Source of the DNA: Streptomyces sp. JJ38
GTDB lineage: Bacteria; Actinomycetota; Actinomycetes; Streptomycetales; Streptomycetaceae
Direction of reading: 5' to 3'
DNA length: 57,854 nt
Assembly: GCF_019303475.1 (NCBI RefSeq)
Contig: NZ_JABLSI010000033.1
Coordinates: forward strand, 18,208 to 76,061
Shown: positions 43,324 to 50,367 of the stretch, piece by piece
Position numbering within the stretch: the first letter of the stretch is position 1
Layout of the letters: each line of letters opens with the position of its first letter
Translations under genes and position numbers: made by a program
The notes under the pieces: generated by a model
Databases searched by the model: none
The model's input: only the letters and a program-made list of their open reading frames with translations
Told to the model about the DNA's origin: nothing

Positions 43324-43865
43324 TCCTGCTCCCTGCTCTCCAGCTCCGCCCGCAGCCGGGCCAGTGCCCGGTGCAGCGTGCTCTTCACCGTCCCCGTGGA
43401 CATCCCGAGCGCCTCGGCCGTCTCCTCCGTGCTCATCTGCTCCCAGTGCCGCAGGACCACGACGCTGCGCTGCTTGGGCGCCAGCACCGACAGGATGTCC
43501 ATCAGCAGCGCGCGGTCGGCATGCTGTCCGAACCGGTCCTCGTCACTGGCCACCTCGGGCAGCGCGTCCGTGGGCACCTCCTGCAGGCGTCGGGCCCGCC
43601 ACCACTCCGTCCGGGTGTTGATCATCACACGGCGGAGATAGGCGTCGGCGAGCGACTTGTCCTCGATCCCGTCCCATTTTCCCAGAGTCCGCACCAGGGC
43701 CGTCTGCAGGAGGTCCTGGGCGTCCACCGGATCGGGCACCAGCCGGCGGGCGCTGCGCAGCAGCGCTTCCTGCCGGGACCGCACGTAGGCCTCGAAGGAC
43801 TCGGGGACCTCGGGGGCCTCGGAGATCTCGGGGGACTCGCAGGTCTCCTCGGGGGGCAGCGTCAC
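43278..43865 (-). CDS. sigE: ECF RNA polymerase sigma factor SigE
   Basis: SigE directs the cell-envelope stress regulon. Region 2 is seen in EAYVRSRQEALLRSARRLVPDPVDAQDLLQTALVRTLGKW and SLADAYLRRVMINTRTEWWRARR. Region 4 is in VLAPKQRSVVVLRHWEQMST, EETAEALGMSTGTVKSTLHRALARLRAEL. The chosen start is GTG 43865, seven bases after GAGGAGG, giving 195 residues. A longer frame to 44030 exists, but its residues do not fit. Before region 2 stands an acidic extension (PEETCESPEISEAPEVPESF) built of short repeats, about 20 residues longer than I recall for S. coelicolor SigE. It is first in the operon, followed by cseA, cseB, cseC. Confidence 0.93.
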   Translation of the reverse strand: MTLPPEETCESPEISEAPEVPESFEAYVRSRQEALLRSARRLVPDPVDAQDLLQTALVRTLGKWDGIEDKSLADAYLRRVMINTRTEWWRARRLQEVPTDALPEVASDEDRFGQHADRALLMDILSVLAPKQRSVVVLRHWEQMSTEETAEALGMSTGTVKSTLHRALARLRAELESREQEWQRVREPRPAVCAA

Positions 43866-43891
43866 TGGGTCGCCTCCTCGTGGCCGACTCG

Positions 43892-43910
43892 CCGATCGGA
43901 TTCCCCGATC
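43892..43910 (-). promoter_or_regulatory. Inverted repeat in the sigE leader
   Basis: GATCGG (43894-43899) and CCGATC (43905-43910) form a perfect inverted repeat with a 5-bp spacer, and CCGATCGG alone is a palindrome. It lies about 13 bp upstream of the sigE Shine-Dalgarno sequence. The S. coelicolor promoter is activated by CseB, so an operator or leader hairpin is possible; which one is not decided by sequence. Confidence 0.4.
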
Positions 43911-44049
43911 TGCCACGAAGGTAGGGAGACGGTGTTGCGGCACCCCGCTGACGACCGCACGGCCGCCACACGGGCACCCATCGGTTGTGTAACAGCGCCG
44001 GAGCGGGCCCCGGCGCCGCCCCTCGGTCACCCGTCGGCGGCCCCGTCGG

Positions 44050-44946
44050 TCACCCGCGCGGCAGCCGGTAGGCCGGGCCGGGCAGGGGCTCGACCAGGCC
44101 GTCGGCCACCAGCCCGTCCAGGGCCCTGGCCCGCTGCACGGCGTCGTCCCACACGGCGTCCAGCGCCGCCTGCGGCACCGCGCCCGGCGCCTCCCGCAGG
44201 ACGGCGAGCAGCTTGCCGCGCACCTGGCGGTCCGTCCCCGCGTAGCTCTGCCCGCGGCGCGGCGGCCCCTCGTGGGGCGGGGAACCGGCCAGCCGCCACG
44301 CGCAGTTCCCGGCGATCGGGCACCGCTCGCAGCGCGGGGAGCGCGCGGTGCACACGAGCGCGCCCAGCTCCATCGTCGCCGCCGCCCAGCGCGCGGCCAC
44401 GTCCTCGCGCTCCGGCAGCACCTCCCGGGCCAGCTTCCGCTCGGCGGCCGTCGTCGCGCCCGGCGGGTACTGGGAGCCGTTGATGGCGCGGGCGAAGACG
44501 CGGCGCACGTTGGTGTCGAGCACCGCGTGCCGCCGTCCGTACGCGAAGGAGGCCACGGCGGCGGCCGTGTACTCGCCCACCCCGGGCAGCGCGAGGAGCT
44601 GCGCGTGCTCGGACGGGACGTCGCCGCCGTGCCGTTCCGCTATGGCCGACGCGGCCCCGTGCAGCCGCAGCGCCCGGCGCGGGTAGCCCAGGCGCCCCCA
44701 GGCCCGCACCGCCTCGCCCGGCGACTCCCTCGCCAGGTCGGCCGGGCGGGGCCAGCGCTCCACCCACTGCTCGTAGACGGGCAGCACGCGGTTGACGGGG
44801 GTCTGCTGGAGCATGAACTCGCTGACCATCACCCCCCAGGCCCCCGCCTCCGGACGCCGCCAGGGCAGATCCCGGGCGTGGGCGTCGAACCAGTCGATGA
44901 CGGGACCGTGCAACACGGTCGCGGAGTGGTCGGTGGTAGCAGTCAT
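44050..44946 (-). CDS. mutY: A/G-specific adenine DNA glycosylase
   Basis: MutY removes adenine mispaired with 8-oxoguanine. The helix-hairpin-helix LPGVGEYTAAAVASFAYG with the catalytic Asp in AVLDTNVRR, the N-terminal DLPWRRPEAGAWGVMVSEFMLQQTPV with catalytic Glu, and the [4Fe-4S] cysteines in CTARSPRCERCPIAGNC (C-x6-C-x2-C-x5-C) are all present. The ATG at 44946 gives 298 residues; the frame extends upstream without family resemblance. The C-terminal 8-oxoG-recognition domain is short compared with E. coli MutY, as is usual in actinobacteria. The gap of 184 bp to sigE contains the sigE promoter region. Confidence 0.95.
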   Translation of the reverse strand: MTATTDHSATVLHGPVIDWFDAHARDLPWRRPEAGAWGVMVSEFMLQQTPVNRVLPVYEQWVERWPRPADLARESPGEAVRAWGRLGYPRRALRLHGAASAIAERHGGDVPSEHAQLLALPGVGEYTAAAVASFAYGRRHAVLDTNVRRVFARAINGSQYPPGATTAAERKLAREVLPEREDVAARWAAATMELGALVCTARSPRCERCPIAGNCAWRLAGSPPHEGPPRRGQSYAGTDRQVRGKLLAVLREAPGAVPQAALDAVWDDAVQRARALDGLVADGLVEPLPGPAYRLPRG

Positions 44947-45137
44947 GGCACCCACGATCCTGGCATGCCGGGCCCGGTGCCGGAAACGCCGCGCGGCGTT
45001 GCCGCCACCCGCGCAACGTGTTGCGGCATGCGGGGGAGCGCGCACACGGGCGCCCGGCCACCTTTGATACGAAAAGTTGACGTGCTGGGCGGCGGGTGCG
45101 GCCCGGCGGACGGCTGATGTCTCGTAAGGTTTCCGGC

Positions 45138-45962
45138 GTGGGATCACTGCGCAATCCGGTCGGGCCGCTCCCCTCCTCCATCTACTGGCGACGGAGGGCC
45201 GTCGCGGCGTCCGTGGTCGCGCTCCTTCTCCTGCTGCTCGTGTGGATGTTCAACCTGGGTGACGGCGACGGCGAGACCCGGGGCCAGGCGAACACCGGGC
45301 GGGACGACGAGCGCGCCGCCAGCTCCATCACGCCGGGCCCGAGCAGTACGGAGTCCCGGGACGACACCCGCCCCGGCGGCCGGGACGAGGCCGACGGCGG
45401 CTCCGGTGAGGGGAGTTCGGGCTCCGACGGCGATGCGGGCGGCGGCTCGGGCGGGGGGTCCGACGAGGGGGACGCCGGCGGTGACGGCGCCAAGAACGGC
45501 GACGACGAGCCGGGCGGCGGCGCCTCGGGCGGCGGGAACGGCGGCACCGCCGGTCTCCCGGCCTGTACCTCGGGCCAGGTGCGGCTCAGCCTCGTCGCCG
45601 TCGAGAACACCTACGCCCCCGGCGAGCGCCCCCGGCTGCGCCTCACCGTGGACAACTCCGGCGGCTCCGACTGCCGCGTCGCCGTCGGCCCCGGGCAGGC
45701 CGTGGTCACGATCACGCTCGCGGGCGACGAGGACGAGACGGTCTGGTCCTCGGACCACTGCGCCGAGGACGGCGACACCGCCCAACTGCGCGTCCCGGCC
45801 CGTGACAAGGCCGGCCACACCATCGAGTGGGACCGCCGCGGGAGCGCCCCCGACTGCCCGAAGAGCTCCCGCGACGCCGCCGCCCCCGGCACCTACCTCG
45901 CCGAGGTGAAGGCACCCGGCCTGGGCACCGCCCAGACCTCCTTCGTCCTCGCCAAGGACTGA
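45138..45962 (+). CDS. Conserved hypothetical membrane-anchored protein with Ser/Gly/Asp linker
   Basis: A 274-residue protein with a short basic N-terminus (GSLRNPVGPLPSSIYWRRR), one transmembrane helix (AVAASVVALLLLLLVWMFNL), and about 90 residues of low-complexity Asp/Gly/Ser linker. An extracytoplasmic beta-rich domain of about 130 residues follows (CTSGQVRLSLVAVENTYAPG to the end), with paired Cys (CTSGQ..., DCRV..., HCAED, DCPK). The ending resembles DUF4232-like or immunoglobulin-like domains, but I cannot name it with confidence. The start GTG 45138 has GTAAGG upstream; ATG 45117 is an alternative. It is divergent from mutY and convergent with the AraC-type gene. Confidence 0.72.
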   Translation: MGSLRNPVGPLPSSIYWRRRAVAASVVALLLLLLVWMFNLGDGDGETRGQANTGRDDERAASSITPGPSSTESRDDTRPGGRDEADGGSGEGSSGSDGDAGGGSGGGSDEGDAGGDGAKNGDDEPGGGASGGGNGGTAGLPACTSGQVRLSLVAVENTYAPGERPRLRLTVDNSGGSDCRVAVGPGQAVVTITLAGDEDETVWSSDHCAEDGDTAQLRVPARDKAGHTIEWDRRGSAPDCPKSSRDAAAPGTYLAEVKAPGLGTAQTSFVLAKD

Positions 45963-45972
45963 GCCCGCGGTC

Positions 45973-46839
45973 TCACTCCGCCGCCCGTTCGACGGGGATC
46001 CACAGCTCGGCGTCCGCCCGTGCCGCGTCCGGGGACAGCTGCGTGCGCAGGATCTCCGGCCCCGGGCGGCTCTGGTACGGGTTGGACGGGAACCACTGGG
46101 TGAACACGTCCCGCCACAGGTGTTGCAGCGCCTGCGGGAACGGCCCGGAGCTCTCGAAGACGGCCCACGCACCGGCCGGGACGGCGAGCGTCTCGCAGTC
46201 CTCGGGGGCCGAAGCCCCCGTCACCACGCCGTGGTAGTAGTCGAGTTCGGTTCCCTCAGCGCGCGTCGGGTCCAGGCCGTCGCTGACGCCCACGATCCCG
46301 GCCGGCTCCTGGTCGGACAGTGCGGCGAGCCCGCGCAGCGTCTCCGGACCGATGCTGCGGATGAAGGCACCGATGGCCGGATTCGGCCCCGCGTGCACGA
46401 GGGGGACCCGCGCCCTCCTGCCCACGACCCGGAACGCGTCCTTCTCCACGATCCGATAGCGCATACTGCCACTCCCTTCGACGACGAGACGGAAGGACAT
46501 GCGTGGCTGGGCGGCCAGCGCCGCCCCGGTCCGCCGGGCCTCACCGGGGCCCACGCCGTGCACGGCCCGGAACGCCCGCGCGAACGCCTCGCCCGAGCCG
46601 TAGCCGTAGCGCACCGCGATCTCCAGCAGCGTCCGCTCGCCGGCGAGCACCTCGGCGCCCGCGACGGTGAGCCGCCTGCGGCGCACGTACTCCGACAGCG
46701 GCATCCCCGCGAGCGCCGAGAACAGCCGCCGGAAGTGGTACTCCGACGTCAGCGCGATCCGGGCGGCCTCCGCCGCGTCGACCCGCTCACCGAGGCGCGA
46801 CTCGATGTATTCCAGCGCCTCGTTCAGCCGCTCCAGCAC
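45973..46839 (-). CDS. AraC-family regulator with GyrI-like effector domain
   Basis: A 288-residue regulator of the SoxS/Rob-like arrangement. The N-terminal AraC-type double helix-turn-helix is LNEALEYIESRLGERVDAAEAARIALTSEYHFRRLFSALAGMPLSEYVRRRRL and LLEIAVRYGYGSGEAFARAFRAVHGVGP. The C-terminal half starts MRYRIVEKDAFRVVGRRARVP and has the GyrI-like/effector-binding fold (PAGAWAVFESSGPFPQALQHLWRDVFTQWFPSNPYQ), which usually binds small hydrophobic drugs. The start is GTG 46839, with AAGGAGA at the right distance. The residues of the long frame upstream are spurious. The ligand and targets are unknown. Confidence 0.9.
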   Translation of the reverse strand: MLERLNEALEYIESRLGERVDAAEAARIALTSEYHFRRLFSALAGMPLSEYVRRRRLTVAGAEVLAGERTLLEIAVRYGYGSGEAFARAFRAVHGVGPGEARRTGAALAAQPRMSFRLVVEGSGSMRYRIVEKDAFRVVGRRARVPLVHAGPNPAIGAFIRSIGPETLRGLAALSDQEPAGIVGVSDGLDPTRAEGTELDYYHGVVTGASAPEDCETLAVPAGAWAVFESSGPFPQALQHLWRDVFTQWFPSNPYQSRPGPEILRTQLSPDAARADAELWIPVERAAE

Positions 46840-46941
46840 GTCGATCTCCTTCCCTTGCGCCGACCACGCTAGAAGGGGCGCGGGGTGTCGGACCCGACAT
46901 CCTGTGCCCGGCCCGGTCGGGTGCGGGACGCGGCTGGTGCC

Positions 46942-46968
46942 GTCCGGTCCGTCCGGTCCGTCCGGTCC
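46942..46968. repeat. Three tandem 9-bp repeats
   Basis: GTCCGGTCC occurs three times without a break (46942-46968), then degenerates into GGTCGGTCTGGTC. It is intergenic, between the hydrolase stop and the AraC-type gene start. A short repeat of this kind is prone to length variation. Confidence 0.85.
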
Positions 46969-46997
46969 GGTCGGTCTGGTCGTCCCGTCGCTGACGG

Positions 46998-47612
46998 TCA
47001 GGAGGCGGGACGGGGCCCGACGCGGACCGTGGGGTCCAGGCACCACCGCAGGGCGTCGGGCCACGGGCCGTAGCCGGCGTCGAGGTCCAGGTGGGCCTGG
47101 CCGGGCAGCGTGTCGGTGTCGATGCCGAGCGGCTCGCCGAAGACGGCGGCGGCGCCGCCGGGGCAGTACGGGTCGTCGTCGGAGCCCACGAGGCGGGTGC
47201 CCAGCGGGGCCGCGGCGGCCACGGCGTCCGCCGTCACCGGCGGGTGGGCGAAGGCCGCGATCTCCGGGTGGCCGAGGGCCACCTCGGAGGCGGGCGGGGC
47301 GACGAGGAGGACCCGGTCGGCCAGGGCCGTCCCGGGGCGTCGGGCGGCGGCGTGCAGCCACAGCAGGCAGCCGAGGCTGTGGCAGACGACGATCCGCTCG
47401 CGGCCCTTCCCCGCGGCGAGCTGCCGGTCGAGCTCGGCGAGCCACGTGCCCGGGTCGGGCGTGTCCGGGTCGGGGAGCTGCGGGAAGGCGACGTCGTGGC
47501 CCAGGGTCGCCAGCTCGTCCGCCAGTCGGCGCAGCCAGTGGCCCTCGGGCCGGTGGTGCTGCCAGCCGTGCAGGAGCAGGAAGGCGGGGCCGGCGGTGTT
47601 CGGCTCGGCCAC
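46998..47612 (-). CDS. Alpha/beta hydrolase, RBBP9/YdeN family
   Basis: A 204-residue serine hydrolase. The early oxyanion strand is AFLLLHGWQHHRPEGHWLRRLADEL, the nucleophile Ser is in IVVCHSLGCLLWLHAA, the acid is likely in LVGSDDDPYCP, and the catalytic His is in GQAHLDLDAGYGPWPDALRW, a typical RBBP9 ending. No signal peptide. It starts 3 bp after the disA stop (GTG 47612) and is surely on the disA message. The substrate is unknown. Confidence 0.87.
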   Translation of the reverse strand: MAEPNTAGPAFLLLHGWQHHRPEGHWLRRLADELATLGHDVAFPQLPDPDTPDPGTWLAELDRQLAAGKGRERIVVCHSLGCLLWLHAAARRPGTALADRVLLVAPPASEVALGHPEIAAFAHPPVTADAVAAAAPLGTRLVGSDDDPYCPGGAAAVFGEPLGIDTDTLPGQAHLDLDAGYGPWPDALRWCLDPTVRVGPRPAS

Positions 47613-47615
47613 CGC

Positions 47616-48713
47616 TCAGACGTACCGCTCGAGGATGGAGGACTCGGCCAGGCGCGAGAGGCCCTCGCGGACGGAGCGGGCCCGGGCCTCGCCGACGCCT
47701 TCGACCGTCTGGAGGTCGTCCACGCTCGCGGCCAGCAGCTTCTGCAGCCCGCCGAAGTGCTCGACGAGCCGCTCGATGACGGCGCCCGGCAGCCGCGGGA
47801 CCTTGGCCAGGAGGCGGAAGCCGCGCGGGGAGACGGCGGAGTCGAGCGTCTCCGGGGCGCCGCTGTAGCCCAGAGCGCGGGCCACGGTGGGCAGCTCCAG
47901 CAGCTCGGAGTGGGTGAGCCGGTCCAGTTCGGTCAGCGCCCCCTCCACGGTGCGGGCGCGCTTGCCGGAGGGCTCGGGCACGTAGTCCCGCGCGACGAGC
48001 TCCCGCTCGGGCTCGACGCCCGCGATCAGCTCGTCGAGCTGGAGGGACAACAGCCGCCCGTCCGTGCCGAGCTCCACGACGTACTCGGCGATCTCCGTGG
48101 CGATCCGGCGCACCATCTCCAGCCGCTGGGCGACGGCGGAGACGTCGCGGACCGTCACCAGGTCCTCGATCTCCAGAGCGGAGAGCGTGCCCGCCACCTC
48201 GTCGAGCCGCAGCTTGTACCGCTCCAGGGTGGCCAGCGCCTGGTTGGCCCGGGACAGGATGGCCGCGGAGTCCTCCAGGACGCGGCGCTGACCGCCCACA
48301 TAGAGCGCGATCAGCCGCATGGACTGGCTGACGGAGACCACGGGGAAGCCCGTCTGGATGGACACGCGCTGGGCGGTGCGGTGCCGGGTGCCCGTCTCCT
48401 CCGTCGGGATCGAGGCGTCCGGCACGAGCTGCACCCCGGCCCGCACGATCTTGGTGATGTCCTTGTCCAGCACGAGCGCGCCGTCGAGCTTGCACAGCTC
48501 ACGCAGCCGGGTCGCGCTGAACTCGACGTCGAGCACGAAGCCGCCGCTGCACAGGGGTTCGACCTTCTTGTCCATGCCGAGGACGATGAGCCCGCCGGTG
48601 TTCCCGCGCAGGACGCGCTCCAGGCCGTCGCGCAGGGCGGTGCCGGGCGCGACCGCGCTCAGCGAGGCGCGCAACAGCTTGTCGGCCGCTCCGGCCCGGT
48701 CGATGGGTGCCAC
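47616..48713 (-). CDS. disA: Diadenylate cyclase DisA (c-di-AMP synthase, DNA integrity scanner)
   Basis: DisA makes c-di-AMP from two ATP and halts at branched DNA. The N-terminal DAC domain carries LDGALVLDKD (DGA motif) and EETGTRHRTAQR (RHR motif), the catalytic pair. A helical spine with LERYKLRLDEVAGTLSALEIEDLVTVRDV follows. The C-terminal helix-hairpin-helix (DDLQTVEGVGEARARSVREGLSRL) binds DNA. The GTG at 48713 has GAAGGAG upstream, giving 365 residues, normal for the family. radA lies 98 bp upstream, the usual partner (RadA inhibits DisA in Bacillus). A c-di-AMP riboswitch lies in the same window at about 54.7 kb. Confidence 0.96.
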   Translation of the reverse strand: MAPIDRAGAADKLLRASLSAVAPGTALRDGLERVLRGNTGGLIVLGMDKKVEPLCSGGFVLDVEFSATRLRELCKLDGALVLDKDITKIVRAGVQLVPDASIPTEETGTRHRTAQRVSIQTGFPVVSVSQSMRLIALYVGGQRRVLEDSAAILSRANQALATLERYKLRLDEVAGTLSALEIEDLVTVRDVSAVAQRLEMVRRIATEIAEYVVELGTDGRLLSLQLDELIAGVEPERELVARDYVPEPSGKRARTVEGALTELDRLTHSELLELPTVARALGYSGAPETLDSAVSPRGFRLLAKVPRLPGAVIERLVEHFGGLQKLLAASVDDLQTVEGVGEARARSVREGLSRLAESSILERYV

Positions 48714-48811
48714 GGCGCTCCTTCGGTCGTGCCTGGTTCCGGCGGTTCCTTCGTCGGGTCGTGCGTACGTGCGGTCGAGACCAGGGGAAAGTCTACCGGC
48801 GGCCCCGCTCG

Positions 48812-50200
48812 TCAGGCTCCCGAGCGTCGTGGGGGCAGTGCCCGCAGTGCCTCTCCTATGTCCGCGACCTCCAGAACCCGCATGCCGGAGGGCACCTTGC
48901 CCGGGTCCGAGGGAACGAGGGCGTGCGTGAAGCCGAGCCGCGCGGCCTCGGACAGCCGCCGCTGCACGCCCGTGACGCGCCGCACCTCCCCGGCGAGCCC
49001 GACCTCCCCGACGGCCACCAGGTTCTTCGGCAGCGGCGTGTCGATCGCGGCACTGGCCAGCGCGAGGGCCACCGCCAGGTCGGCCGCGGGCTCGGACAGC
49101 CGCACTCCGCCGACCGTGGCGCTGTAGATGTCGCGCTTGCCCAGCGCGTTGATGCGGCCCCGCTGCTCCAGTACGGCCAGCATCATCGACACCCGGGAGT
49201 TCTCCAGGCCGGACGTCGTACGGCGCGGGGAGGGGATCTGCGAGTCGACGGTGAGGGCCTGCACCTCCGCGACGAGCGGACGGCGGCCCTCCAGCGTCAC
49301 GGTGAGGCAGGTGCCGGGAACGGGCTCGTCGCGTCGGGTGAGGAAGAGGCCGGACGGGTCCGCCAGCCCGGTGATCCCCTCGTCGTGCAGCTCGAAGCAG
49401 CCCACCTCGTCCGTCGCCCCGTACCGGTTCTTCACCCCGCGCACGAGCCGCAGCCGGGCGTGCCGGTCCCCCTCGAAGTGCAGGACGACGTCGACCAGGT
49501 GCTCCAGCAGCCGGGGCCCGGCGATCGCGCCGTCCTTCGTCACGTGGCCGACGAGCAGCGTGGCCATGCCGCGCTCCTTCGACGCCCGGATCAGCGCCCC
49601 GGCCACCTCCCGCACCTGGGCGACGCCGCCGGGCGCGCCGTCGATCTCCGGCGAGGCCACCGTCTGCACCGAGTCCAGGACGAGCAGACCGGGCCCCACG
49701 TCGTCGAGGTGGCCGAGCACGGCGGAGAGGTCCGTCTCGGCGGCCAGGTAGAGGTGGTCGTCGAGCGCGCCGATGCGGTCCGCCCGCATGCGCACCTGGC
49801 CCGCGGACTCCTCGCCGGTGACGTAGAGCGTGGGCCGGCCCTCCGAGGCCGCCTTCGCCGCCACGTCCAGCAGCAACGTGGACTTGCCGACGCCGGGCTC
49901 GCCCGCGAGCAACACCACCGCACCCGGCACCAGGCCGCCGCCCAGCACCCGGTCCAGCTCGGGCACGCCGGTGGAGCGGGCCGCCGCCTGTCGGGCGTCC
50001 ACCCGGCCGATGGGCAGCGCCGGCGACGTCACCCGCCCCGGCGCCGTCGTCCGGACGCCGCCGCTGCCCGCGCCCGTCTCCTCGATCGTGTTCCACGCGT
50101 GGCACTCGTGGCAGCGGCCGAGCCACTTGGGCGTCGTCCAGCCGCAGTCGGAGCAGCGGTAGGTGGGGCGGTCCTTCGCGGAGGACTTGCGGGCAGCCAT
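48812..50200 (-). CDS. radA: DNA repair protein RadA (branch-migration helicase)
   Basis: RadA promotes branch migration of recombination intermediates. The N-terminal zinc finger is CSDCGWTTPKWLGRCHEC. Then come Walker A GEPGVGKSTLLLDVAAK near residue 97, Walker B LLVLDSVQTV, and the RadA-specific KNRYG motif (KNRFG in E. coli). The C-terminal Lon-like domain ends GLAGEVRRVTGVQRRLSEAARLGF and so on. The ATG at 50200 (MAARKSSAKDRPTYRC) gives 462 residues, the normal length. It is divergent from the BACON-domain gene and upstream of disA and the hydrolase. Confidence 0.96.
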   Translation of the reverse strand: MAARKSSAKDRPTYRCSDCGWTTPKWLGRCHECHAWNTIEETGAGSGGVRTTAPGRVTSPALPIGRVDARQAAARSTGVPELDRVLGGGLVPGAVVLLAGEPGVGKSTLLLDVAAKAASEGRPTLYVTGEESAGQVRMRADRIGALDDHLYLAAETDLSAVLGHLDDVGPGLLVLDSVQTVASPEIDGAPGGVAQVREVAGALIRASKERGMATLLVGHVTKDGAIAGPRLLEHLVDVVLHFEGDRHARLRLVRGVKNRYGATDEVGCFELHDEGITGLADPSGLFLTRRDEPVPGTCLTVTLEGRRPLVAEVQALTVDSQIPSPRRTTSGLENSRVSMMLAVLEQRGRINALGKRDIYSATVGGVRLSEPAADLAVALALASAAIDTPLPKNLVAVGEVGLAGEVRRVTGVQRRLSEAARLGFTHALVPSDPGKVPSGMRVLEVADIGEALRALPPRRSGA

Positions 50201-50367
50201 GCGCTCACCGTAGCGGCGCGTTCCGACAGCCCGACCGGCCAGGCGTCCCACACGCGAGGGGCCCTGGTGGGTGAGGCCGTTCTCGTTCGAGTGAGATCGT
50301 CACTCGTCCGGGCGAATCCCGGGTGCGCGGGCGGAATGCGCCCCCGCGCGCCGCCTACCGTCGCCGG

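Noticed and set aside
43866..44030. A 55-residue longer N-terminus for SigE starting at 44030
   Set aside because: The upstream residues do not resemble a sigma factor, and the GTG at 43865 has an ideal GAGGAGG. The upstream frame covers the promoter region.
45096..45137. Earlier starts (45096, 45117) for the hypothetical membrane protein
   Set aside because: Neither has a ribosome-binding site. GTG 45138 does and begins a normal short N-in basic segment, but the choice remains uncertain.
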